Shown one piece after another: positions 1 to 12,400 of a stretch of 64,000 bases of DNA. A program made the translations under genes and the position numbers. Source of the DNA: Doris montereyensis (lineage: Eukaryota > Mollusca > Gastropoda > Nudibranchia > Dorididae); the NCBI GenBank assembly GCA_037039925.1, contig JAXRKP010000181.1:10001-74000 (forward strand), given 5' to 3'. Below the pieces are notes generated by a model. The model saw only the letters and a list, made by a program, of their open reading frames with translations. It was not told where the DNA came from and ran no database searches. Position 1 is the first letter of the stretch. Each line of letters starts with the position of its first letter.

Positions 1-1434
1 AAGGAAATTAGCATTTGCATTGAATCATTTGATATTCAGTTCTTTAAAATGTCTTCAATCAATTGCTTTAGATAGTAAATAGATCATCAGCTAGCTTAAA
101 ACGGATACAAATGAATAATACAGTACTCCTGCAAAAGAAAGAAAAGAAAAAAGATGATAAATGGAAACAAATTTTGAGCGGTTTGTTCTCAATTTCCTAT
201 CTGTTTGTTTGAACAGAGTTGTCAAGTGATCTGAGGTGACATCAAATCAAAACGACCCACAGAAATAACAATCCTACTTAGGGAATAACACTTAATTCTT
301 ATCACTGGATTTGAAGACAATTTTTCGTAGGCAACAGTATTATTTTTTCCATTTTCCACAACTCTGAAGTAAAATAAACAGAACAGGAGATTTGTGTTAC
401 AGTAGTTACCCCCTAAATGCTCAGGGCTTGGAAACAGAAAAAACGGCTAATACGGTAACATGGCCATTTATGGGAAAATCAGTCAAGGGCAAAAAATTTG
501 GGGTGATCACCAAGGGAGTTCATAGAGTATGGTTCAGAAGTTCTTCATTTACCTCACACCTGGTTTTAAAAGAGTCCCCAGTTTGACATAAAATTGAATA
601 CGAGAAATAGAGACACGTGGAGACCAATTAAGTTCTTCAATACTTAGCTGTGAGGGCAGGTAAATCATCGCTCACCACAAAGATCCGAAAACACAACAGT
701 TACAGCCAATGCAAGACAAGGGATCAACAAAACTGTTCACACCTTGTCCCTAACTCAATGGCGGTGCGTGCCCAGTCAATTAAAAACGTACGGTAACTTC
801 GTGCAACTTACAGCATCAAGGAGAGAGCCCTGGGTGGCGTTCCAAAAGACTGCTCCATTCTAATTGCCTGGTGACAAACCAGTGATCCAATGGGACAGAG
901 GTTGTGCAGTTCAGTGGGTGAAGTTCAGAAGAGAAAACTGGTCATCTTTTATTACAGTAAATTGGATAGGTGTATGAAGGGTGGTTACAATGCACGGCAA
1001 ATTGTTTTCGGGTATCAATTAGCACTATGAACGATGGGATTACATGTTTAATAATAAGAAGAAAATCTTGAATCGATTCTCGACGTACTTTATGATAACT
1101 TGGAAAACATTATACCTGCAGTTGCTGTTGAGGAGAGGCGTTAAGGGGGAAAATCTTGGTTTTGAAATGGGCATTTAAAGTAGCACTTTATATAGAAAAC
1201 AAATCAGTTTCACCGAGATTATGGCGGTGGACGTTTAGACAGTTACTACTGTATTTTCCATCATAATGAGCAAGAAGCATGAGCAAATGAGCTTAAAGGA
1301 TTGACAGTCAACACTGCAAACTTGAAATAATTTTACTGATTATTACCAATCTCATCAACTGTATTTGGCTTAATCATTAATGATGATAAAAATAAATACT
1401 ACTACTATTTATATTAAAATAACTACTACCACTG
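1..1434. other. No gene recognised, left edge
   Basis: AT-rich sequence with only short ORFs. No family, repeat unit or RNA gene is recognised. A good minus-strand donor-like GTAAGT near 810-830 has no convincing acceptor or coding frame with it, so no exon is called. Confidence 0.5.
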
Positions 1435-1437
1435 CTA

Positions 1438-1449
1438 CCAAAATAATAG

Positions 1450-1492
<43 letters not shown>

Positions 1493-1530
1493 AATAAAAT
1501 AATACTAATAATAATAATAACAATAATAAT
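1438..1530. repeat. (AAT)n microsatellite
   Basis: Runs of AAT/TAA triplets with a few ACT interruptions. It creates a spurious Leu/Ile-rich minus-strand ORF (1435-1815) that should not be read as a protein. Confidence 0.85.
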
Positions 1531-3441
1531 GTTTAAAAAAAATATAATACTAACAATAAAGTAGCAAATGAGAGGTTTAAATCCATTTTCAAGAATAGCC
1601 ACAGTAATTCCAAATGTACACAGATTTAAGAGACAGTCATCAAAAAATATAGGACGAGTAAGATGCAAAGATAAAAGAAGTAAATAAAAACAATGTATGC
1701 AGCAAGATAAACACATTAGAAAATACCTAGACATACACACATAATAACAACTCTTTAAAAGAATAATTGAAAGATACTCAACACAACTGGAAATTACAAT
1801 GAGAATATGAATCAAAACATGGTAAGATTTTTGTCAATTATGATGCATAAATCAAATGACATGCAAAATATCTGATACTTATAAAATTGCACAAAGTCAC
1901 AGCCAATAATAAGTGAAACATTTGTGAATACTTTTACATTAGCGTTAGCCTAAGTGACAGAATGAGAAGTAACACCTTTTTCCAACAAAGATATATTAAG
2001 ACGATTTGAAATGGCAAAACATGTTGTTGAAAGAAATGAAGTAAAATGCAAAACACTTGAAATATTTTTAAAATTGAAATATGTCATAGTAAGACATGAC
2101 TACAGAGTTATTGTTCTTCATGTAAGTGTACCGAAAGTTTACTAAATTCTATTGACTGACCATAAAACGCACTAGCTGTGCAAATATAATTTAAACCAAA
2201 AGCCAAATGATGAAAATTAAAAAAGACATCAACTGCTGATGGGATCAAAACTTTTAAAAAATAAAAGTTTAATTATTGAATCTTTAAGCATTTGGATCAG
2301 AGGTTGGACAGAGAAATTTTCAAAATATCATCAAATTTAAAATCAACAGCTTCCTCATGTGACAATTTGTGTTTCATTTGAATATCTTTTGTTAATAAAA
2401 TAAGTATGTTAATCCTTACAAGCTTAAAATTCGTTCTTGCACCGGAAAATATCTTTCTGCTGAATCCAAAAAAATCAATACCCGGTACAAGAACCCAATG
2501 CTTGTGTCTACATACAAAAACATCATTCGAAATTCAGAGTTTACAATGGTTTTATGTTTTAATCTCTGTCAGATCCCAGTCACGGAAAACATCGGGAAAC
2601 ATGGAATTGCTGCTCAGTAGCTGCACTGGGATGAGAGAAAGGAGTACTAAATATCACAAGGAAATGCTGCCGGCAAAATTTCACTGTACAAGGCATCTGT
2701 CAAAGGATCTCTGTTCTTGCCGTTGAGGTCTCTGGGGAAAATTTGTTTTTGTAATTAATTATTTGCCAATTACTGGCAGGATTGTAATTTGCCTTCAATT
2801 ATAGACAAGAAAATCATGGATACACCAAAGAGAAAGAGATGACAACTGCACAAAAGGAATAAGAACAAAATAATGTTAACGGCAAGAAACATTTACCGAA
2901 AAGCACACCTCATTTGTTATCATTAATTCAAATGTCATGGTCATAGTAAAAATCTGACTGAAGACATTTTCCCTTTGTGTTCAAGAAAAGAAAAATGATT
3001 GATAGTTCCTTTCTGATTGAAAAACTTTTTACTTTTCACCTCCTTCATCAGGAATTAAGCCATAAACAACCCAATAGGGGCGTGGCAACGACATTTTAAT
3101 AATGCATTGCCTGTAAATGGGAAATTATACATTTATTTTAGTAAACGAACTTAAAACAAAGCACACATTTGTCACTTTCGTGCTCTATTACAACAATTTG
3201 ATTTAGGACAAAATCCATCATCAGAATAAAACCTTTTTGTGCCAACTGAATAAGAAAGCAAAACTTTCAGTAACTGTCTGCACTACAGTTCCTTACTTCT
3301 CATCTTGACCAAAAGACGAGATCCAAACAAATCAAATGAATACGGATTTTGTCTCCAAGAACAATAAAGATTCTCAAAAATCAAGTGGAAGACTTGATTA
3401 CACTTACTTACAAGCACACACTTACAACACGCAAGAGAATT
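1531..3441. other. No gene recognised; may include the 3' UTR of ZFAND2
   Basis: Lies downstream of the ZFAND2 stop on the minus strand. A minus-strand AATAAA (plus-strand tttatt at 3132-3137) could be its polyadenylation signal, but such hexamers are common in AT-rich DNA. The plus-strand ORF at 2406-2726 resembles nothing I know and has no splice context. Confidence 0.4.
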
Positions 3442-6400
3442 TTAAGCCCTCACTGTTTGTTGTGTTCTGCCTGATGTTTCCTGTTCACTTAAAGACAAGG
3501 CTTGAGCTAGTAGGAAATCTTCACGCTCTTGAGCAGTCATTCTGAAAACAGATATGGGAAAAACACAATTTTTCCACTATTGCACATAGGTTTAAAACTA
3601 ACAAATTAAAAGTGTTTTAACTGAAACAGCTTCTATCAATGGCAACTATTATCCTTATGAACTCCAGAACTTTATCACAAAGCTTGATAACTTTTAAACC
3701 ATTGCTCTTCAATGTGCCCATATGCGCCTGTCACAATCCTTCCCAATCACTTCAATGTGCCCGACCTAATAACGAAAGTACCAGTGTGTACTGGAGCTAA
3801 TTTACGTTGAAAGTAGAATTAATAAGCTACTTTTGTTGCTTTCAGGAAGTGGAAAGTACATTAAAATAAAGGTATCCGTTTACTTGATCTAAATTGTTTC
3901 ACTGGTTATCGAACCATAAATTTTTAAAGACAGATGGAATTTCTAGACAAGTACACATGTGTGTTCCTGCTGTGAAAGAATATTTTATTTTCTCAATTCC
4001 TTGTTGAATGAAGATATTGTAGGCAGCACAGAGGCTAATGATGTAAATTTTGATAGTGAATCAAGACCTTGATATTGAGTTTGAGAATGATAGTATTTTA
4101 GATCTAGAACTAGATCAACATGAAAATTCTACTGCTGATAGAGAGTGACGATATGAGCCTGAATCACCAACTTCTGACTGGTATAACGAACTGAACAGTG
4201 TCAAAGATAATACAAATGATACATGTCATATATGAAATGAAATAAAAATTATATCATAATCTACAAGGTTTTTTTATTAGCCAATTAGTTTCAAGTTGTG
4301 TATGCACAAGAAATATTTTACGGACACCATGTTGTTATGTTGCACGAGTTAACTCTCTGTGCTTGAAGTGATAGGAAAAATTTTGATTATGACCTAAGTA
4401 AGCCTTGAACAACAATGGGTTCATGTCGTAACTTATAGATTTTTGCCATCTCTTTGGATTGTTCTTTCAGTAGTTAACAGCTTTTGGGTCAAATCATTTT
4501 GGCCACTATTGATTCATCAAATCAAGGATCACTAAAGACAAACGGATATAACTATAATAAACAAATCAAATTCATTCATCTATATTATCTCTATAATACA
4601 CATGACTTTGCATCATTGAAGGGACATAACTCTGACATTACCTAAAACATGTTACATGTACAAGACGAAGATATTATGGGCTACAGTCATGTTTATTTCA
4701 CTTTACTCCAAAGAGATTTAGCTTTATGAAGTTTAATTTTAAAAAGTTTTATGGTATGAGAGAACTAGGAGTTAAAAAACAACTAAATTACCCAGCAGTT
4801 GGATCGCCACCAGGTACATTTCCATTCATAGACACAGCCATGGCCCTGGCAAGGGCTTCATCTTCATCTTCACTCTGAAAAAATATGAAAACATTATGGT
4901 CAAATAGATAAAAGTTGAAATGTACCAATAAAAAAATATGAAAACATTATGGTCAAATAGATAAAAGTTGAAATGTACCAATAAAAAATACGAAAACATT
5001 ATGGTCAAATAGATAAAGGTTGAAATGTACCAATAAAAAAATATGAAAACAGTATGGTCAAATAGATAAAAGTTGAAATGTACCAATAAAAAATATGATA
5101 AAACTTGAAAAAATATTACATTATGGTTAAATAGATAAAAGTTGAAATGCACCAATAAAAAAATAAAAAAATATTATGGTCAAATAGATAAAAGTTCAAA
5201 TGTATCAATTAAAAAAATATGGAGGTTCTACTGAGTATATCTAATGGAGAGTGAGGGGTTGACCAATATAATTTGTAAGCATAACAGATAAAAAAAGTTA
5301 AAACTCTATCATTCTACACAGCCCTTTGAAGAGACAGCATGTTAGGAAAAATAAGGAATTTACCACTTACTCATACCAACATAACAATCATAAAAAGAGC
5401 ACAGACAGTGTTGGAACAGTCACAACTATAAGATATTTCTAAAAGTGCATCGTAAACGAAAATTGAATACTCTTAGTGAGTAGGGTAAGAAATAGATGCA
5501 ATGGAAGTGCAAACTACATTTCTTTCAAAAACTTCAATTGCAGTCACATTCAAATCCTGTTATTCTACTCTACTCATAAAACTTAAAGCTTAATCCTGGG
5601 TATGATGGCCAATGTAAAAACACTCTAACACATGAACTAGTTAACAACTATTTCAGTTACTTACCATTGTACCTTGAAGTGAGGACACATTTTGAGCTTG
5701 ATTGCTTCCTCTTGAATTTGAATTGCTGTAAGATTACAAATGTTTAGATTATTTTAATACAATACAATAATTTCCACTTATCGTTAATTTAAAAGATGCA
5801 AAATTGTTTGCATCCCATTTTCATGTATAAAATGAAGTGTGGTGTCGGTGGTAAATGGATAGGCTGCCGGACTTGGGATCATGATGTTCCAGGTTCGAAT
5901 CATAGCAAAACTAAGTCCGACGTTGTATTCCTTGGGATCATGCATTTTCCCCACTCCATTCAATGCAAATGAGTACAAGCATTAGCTTGGCAGCAAAAAC
6001 CAGCGTCAGATCAGTTTCCATGTCCAGGAAGTGATGATTACTATCACCTGTTCTGCTTCACGCTATAGAAACCGGGATATGCTCTGGTTACACGGGCTGT
6101 AATGGTCTTGAAGGAACTCTTTTTCAAGAATAAATCAAAGTTAAAGGCTACTGCCGAAAGGTCCTTTGGGTAATGATCGGCACCACCAAAAATTGCTCAA
6201 CTTCATCCCTTTCTAATTAAGACAAAACCACTTTTCAGCTCAGTTTTTCTTTTCAATCAAACGCTCAACATCTGCTCTTGTGTTTGTGAAAATCCGGTAC
6301 TCCTATCATATGTGGCTTTTGTGTATAGTAACCCTTTTGTGGAGTGGATATATTTAAAAAATTGAAAGACTTTATCAGCAATTAGTGTTTTATCATAAAA

Positions 6401-9400
6401 AAAGGAACTTTATACCGCCGTCATATAAAGTTTAATTGCAAAAGAAAAGATTCTTCCATCAGTCTGTGTTAAATTCATTTAGGTTTCATTATTAATTCTG
6501 GACTTATGAATTCTTTTTCGCACACCACCAACTTTTTCCAACATGAAATAAAGGTTTGAGTTTTTTCAGTTCTTCCCGTTTTTCCGACATGACATGCATG
6601 TTCAAATCAACCACTTTCGACAAAAGTATCAACGATTTACCTTATCTTTATTGAACATATAAAGTCAATTATAATTATGTGCATGTTTAAAAATGTCTGG
6701 AGTAGAAATGCAGGCTTCCGTACAAAAATGATATGACAAATTCTATCATATCGTTCGATAGCTAGCTAATAAACGTATCCCTATAATACAGTTTCTTTTC
6801 TCTCTCACATATACAGCCACATTACACACGCACACATACACATACTTAATATTGCGAATGGGTACTTAGTACAAAAATAATATTACGTATTTGAGGCAAC
6901 TTTGATAATACTATTATTCTCCACCGACAGCTAAACAACGTATATCGCATGTACTATCGTTCTCTCTCTCTCACACACACACACATACTACACACGCACA
7001 CATGCTAACTATTGCCTAATGTGCGAATGGGTACTCAGTACGAAAATATAATAAGCATATACAGCAACTTTGATCATATCCTTTTTCTCGATCGACAGCT
7101 AAACAATGTATATTGCATGTAATATTGCTTTTTCTCTCTCTGTCTGTCTCTCTCTCTCTGTCGCCGTGTCTCTGTCTGTCTGCCTCTGCTCTGTGTCTCT
7201 CAAACTGGTAAATATCACAGTGCTTGTTATTTAAACAAAGCTAGCTTCATCATTTATTTTGAAACCTCCAATGTGTTTTCATCATCAGGTTTACAAATGT
7301 AGTGAGATGAGTTTCTGCCAGTTTGGTAATTGTTGCAAGTTCGGTTTTCAAGTTTTTGAAGTTAAAATTCATATCGTCTGCAATTAATTTCAATTTTCAT
7401 AGACCAACTTAACTCTTCTTGCATAATAATAAATAATGTCTTGGGCATCATTTTTGCCTACAATGGAAAAGTGCTCAGTTCACACTTGGTGACCACACAC
7501 TTATGACATTCAGACTAATAAATAGGGTGAAAAAAGAACGATATAATATGGTCATTTAATTGGCATTTCCGCGACTGCCGACATGTAAGGCTTGCATTGC
7601 CTTCTGACCGGTCGCTGACCTTAGTCAACGTGACTTAACTGGCGGGAAGAAGAAACTAAGAGTTACGGGTTTTCGACGCCGTGAACTATGAGGATTACAT
7701 AAATGATGATTTCAGTTATTGCGCAACTTCTAGATCTGTTGTGGTTTTCTTTTTCAGATGACTTTTAAGATGTAAAAGAAATCACCTATATCAACACTCT
7801 TCTGTTTTCTTTTCTATCGATATCAACAATTTTCTCTTCTAGAATGCCTTAGCGACAAGCCAGAGGGTTCTTAAAGAAGACTAGATTATTTTCAAAGCAC
7901 TTTTGAAGGTTAAACTTAACAAAAAACTAAAACCATATACTGTAAACACATTTAGACTGCACCCCTGGGAGTATTTTGTCACTAACAAACCTGACTGGCA
8001 CGTAAATTCACCAGTTTTAGTCAGTCAACTGCCTGACTATGAATGCTGAGTTTTTAATCAGTTGTACAAGTGACTATTAAGTGACCTCAAACTCTCGCTT
8101 CAACCTGTCAAAGTGGGAATTTGGAGACTCAAAATTGCGCTGTGCTTTGTTAATTTAGTTGTGTTTGGTTATTTAAAGTGATCCAGCAGTACATTTGTGT
8201 TGCAAAATGACAATATTGTTGATTTTTATCAATCTAATAGTTGACCTAAATTCTACATTTGTAGCTTTCTATTATACACCGCATCCTCACAGTCATAAAT
8301 ATTTTAGACAAAAATCTCTATTTATCCAGATCCTAGGTCCTAAAGATTTTTTTATTATCAAAATTCTAGATATCTAGAGTAGATATGTGTCTAGAATCTA
8401 ATTCTAGCCTAGAGTAAAAAGCATAAGGCCTAGGCCTATTTCTTGTGTTGTGGTCCCAGTAGATTTGTGATGGTGATAGATCTAAGATCCAGAGACAGTG
8501 TACAGTTCATATTGTCCACAAAACCAGATAAATCTGAATCCTATCTTTACTTTGCCAACATTAAAACATGTTAGCGTACTGTAAATCTACAGCTAGATCT
8601 AAGCTCTAAAATAAAACAAGCACACACAAGAAGGGTATAAGAACTAGAAGCTGCATTCTAAAAATAATGCCTAGCAGTGAGCAGAGACAAAGACAAAACT
8701 AGATCTGTGTCATGAGGCTAAGTCGTTGCCTGGTTCAATGGACCTGCCACATTCTAGTCAGGTTCTCTAAGAGAATGATTTACAGAGGAAATAAAATATA
8801 GTGATGATTCAGTAATATTGACTGTGAAATTCTTGCATAGACTATGTGAAATTTAAAAGAGACAAAAAGTAAAAATAATAATAAATAATTCAAACTAACC
8901 TAGGAGTTCTTCCACTAGTACTGGCTCCACTAGATGACTTGGGAACTGCTTTTTTAGAGGATGTCGCTTTATGCTGACTACGAAAAATTGCTGCAGCTCT
9001 ATGAAAAGAAAATAATGCCACATTAAAACAATCTCACCATCAAAAGCAGTAATTTAAAAAGATCTTATGGGATGGGAATTAAAATTCTCTCGTTTCTGAA
9101 GTAATTAAAATTAAAAGAGCATGATAGTACAGCAAAGAAAACAGCTGACATTCTTTTCTATAAAACAAATTGGTGACTCATCTCCTTTTCTAAATCAATT
9201 TCAATAACAACAAAGGGTATCATGGCCAATCACAAAGAGGTGAGAGTTAATAATCACCAGCACATGCATCACCATGCAGGGTACTAAGATCTTTTTTCTA
9301 ACAGCACTCAGGCACGAATGAGTATCTGTGTTTACAAACGATAAATGTTTGTGCCAGGTTACTGGAAAGATCTATCTAAAGAGCTGCTATGAGATGAAAA

Positions 9401-12400
9401 ACATCTTCAGGAGAGGCAGCCAGTTACGGGATAAATAATGTAAATTTAATGACATGAAACATTAATTTTTTTATCTTTGACTGTACTGAGGAAGAAAAAA
9501 AGTTGTAAAAGGTGCACACATACATGATGAAGAGTGTATTTACCCTGAACTAGAAACTGATTTCCCTGACCCTTGGAAGCCTTGACAGTTGTGGTCAAGT
9601 TCATTACGATGACGTAAACAAAAATTCAAGTGACATATTTCACACTTTACAGGAATGAGCTGAAAAATAGGAATGTGGTGAAATTTAATACATTGGCATG
9701 ATATTCATGAGTGGAAAAGCTGACTGTCTCCTATCAAAAATATTCTACAAGAGTAAGAAGAATATTTGTAGGTACCGTTGACATTAATAATGGCTGTCAA
9801 TGACGTATGTACTATTGCACCCTTTAACAAGTCACTTGTTTTTATAAGATAAAATGAACTCGATACCTTCATTTAATCAAGTGAAAGAAAATTATGCTCA
9901 TTTACTTTACTTAGATTTCTGATGTACAATCATTCATGTGCAGCATTTTTAAAATGATGTTGTTCAAACTCTTATACATCAAATGCTTTAAAGCAAAAAT
10001 TTTGTCTGAGCCTGGTATGTTAAAATATCTATTCTACACCCTACTTCAAATACTAGGAGGTTCTCAATCAACATATTTGACCTCTTCATAGTTCCTCTCA
10101 CTTTTGTATTTATATCTAAGCCTGCTGCTTGGTACTCACTCAATCTAAAGTTATCTAAAAAATATTACCATACTAAGACGACTTGCAATTTCAAGGGCAA
10201 CAACTTTGAATAGAGAGAAATATTACATTTTTTAAATCTTACCTCTTTTTGTTTGCATCCCTTTTTGGAACACTTGTTAGTGTAGACCTGAGAAAGCAAA
10301 ATGCATCAGAAGAATAAGTGACTTTACTTGGATAGATAATACATATATTACACAGAGGAAATCTGCGTGAAATAAAGCAATCTCCTCAAAATCTAAATGT
10401 CTACTTTCTTTATTACATTACACAAGCATCTATCTGCTCTTTATCCACACATTCCTGTTATTATTTTAAGAAAAAGGACATGATTAATTCTAAAACAGTA
10501 ACATTTAACATGCTCATGAACAAAACAAAACACTTATTATACAATGAAGCTAGCATGAGAATAATGAGACAACATGATAATAATCAATGCTTGGAAATTT
10601 TTCCATCGAATGCATTTATGCAAATCTTTCTTACTGTCTTTCATACATTTCTAAATATACAAATGCCTCATCTCCCCTCACTCCCCCTCCAAATTCTGCC
10701 TCCTACTTTCTGCCTACATAATTTTGCTTCTCTATCGTTAACTTCAATGACCAAAAAGAAGCAAACCTTTCGTCTTGACTTGGCAGGATCAGACTGACAA
10801 TCTGATTCTATATGGTGTCCGACCACAACATCAGGTAACTCTCCCTTCTTCACAGGACAAGGTAAGTTGCACAAGGGGCACACCGGGATCTGGTTATCCT
10901 GCATGAAACAAAAAGAAACAACTTTAATGTCAAAAATAAACACAATAGGCATAAAAAAAAAATTTCTTGAGCAAAATATCAAGAATCCTTTTCAATGGAT
11001 CATTCTGAGAATTCTAGATGATGACAGAATGAATAATCTATCTTTATATATAACGTTGTTAATAACGAAGCTTACAGAACAATCATTGGAAATCTTTTTC
11101 TTTAAGTGAAGGGGTTTCATTTTGAACACACGTTTTTCTTATATCGAAATTCAATAATTCTTTCACAATTTTATTACCTTTTATTATCTTTTTATCTTTT
11201 GAAATGTGATGTTTTCATTTATATATTATATTACTGTTCATAACATTCATTTATTATGCTCTATTTTTGTATGGGTGAGATAGAGAAGAAATCCCCTTAA
11301 TTCACAATAGATCATTAGATGATTTTATTTATTGATTTCTAAAGGTGTAAGAACTTAACATATGACATCCGCTATACATCAGAGTGACTTTTGTAGATTA
11401 AATATAATATATAGAGCAACTAACTTTACCTTCTTATACGATTCCTTGCAACTGTGAGAAGCATATATTATGTGGTCTTTGCTGAAAGGCACATGAAAAC
11501 AAACATGTCTTAGTAATGGAAAAAAATGACATTTTTTGCGAAAAGCTTTTTCTCGCTTATAAACTTGAACCATCATATAGTAAAGATGTTATGGTAAAAA
11601 CAATTCTTAAAAGATTTTTAATTTTTTTTATTTCAAAATTGAATTGTAACATAAGTGCAGGTGAAATTACCTAGAACGTCACACACAGAGGCTCAACTTG
11701 AAGAATTGAAATATCAATGATATCAATAACTTTTAACAATAAAAATAACAGCCATAGCTGATCAGAATGCTATAGACAACAACAACAAAATTTTTGTTGT
11801 TGAAAATTTAAAGATCAAATCACAAGACCAGTAAAACATTCAGCTTTGTAGCCACCATTTAAGATATGCTGTTACAAATTTACAAGAAATAAGGTGAATA
11901 TAAATTCGTCCATTTTAAAAAAAAACTTTTAACTCACCAAAAGATCTTATCACAGGCATCACATTTCATTGGTAAAAAATCTGCAAGAAGATGTTCAAAA
12001 ATATACATAAGGTTTTTCTATATTTACTTCACTCCCTTTAATTCAACAAGCTATGGTTTTAATGCTTTCAAATCTGAAAACTAAATTTTGTGAAAAGTCT
12101 AATTTACTGTTTAAATTATTGTAGGACAATATGAATGAAATAAATGAGGGACAGTGCAGGAAAATCTGTCAGATGTTGCTAACGTTTATTTTTCGCTAAG
12201 CCCCATGAAAGCAGAATTTAAAATTTTCACTGGAATTTTAGATCTTTATGAAATCCTGAGAGTAAACTCATTCATCATCATTTAAAGCACAATCTGGTCA
12301 GTGAAGTCGACCTGAGTTCTACTAATTTTGATGCCCACATCAAAAGATATATATGCTCAAGATTTGATTAAATCACTGATTAGACAATCACAGGTAGACC

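Noticed and set aside
5838..5905. Functional tRNA gene
   Set aside because: No pairing acceptor stem, and the core after it is repeated at 27198, so it is a SINE.
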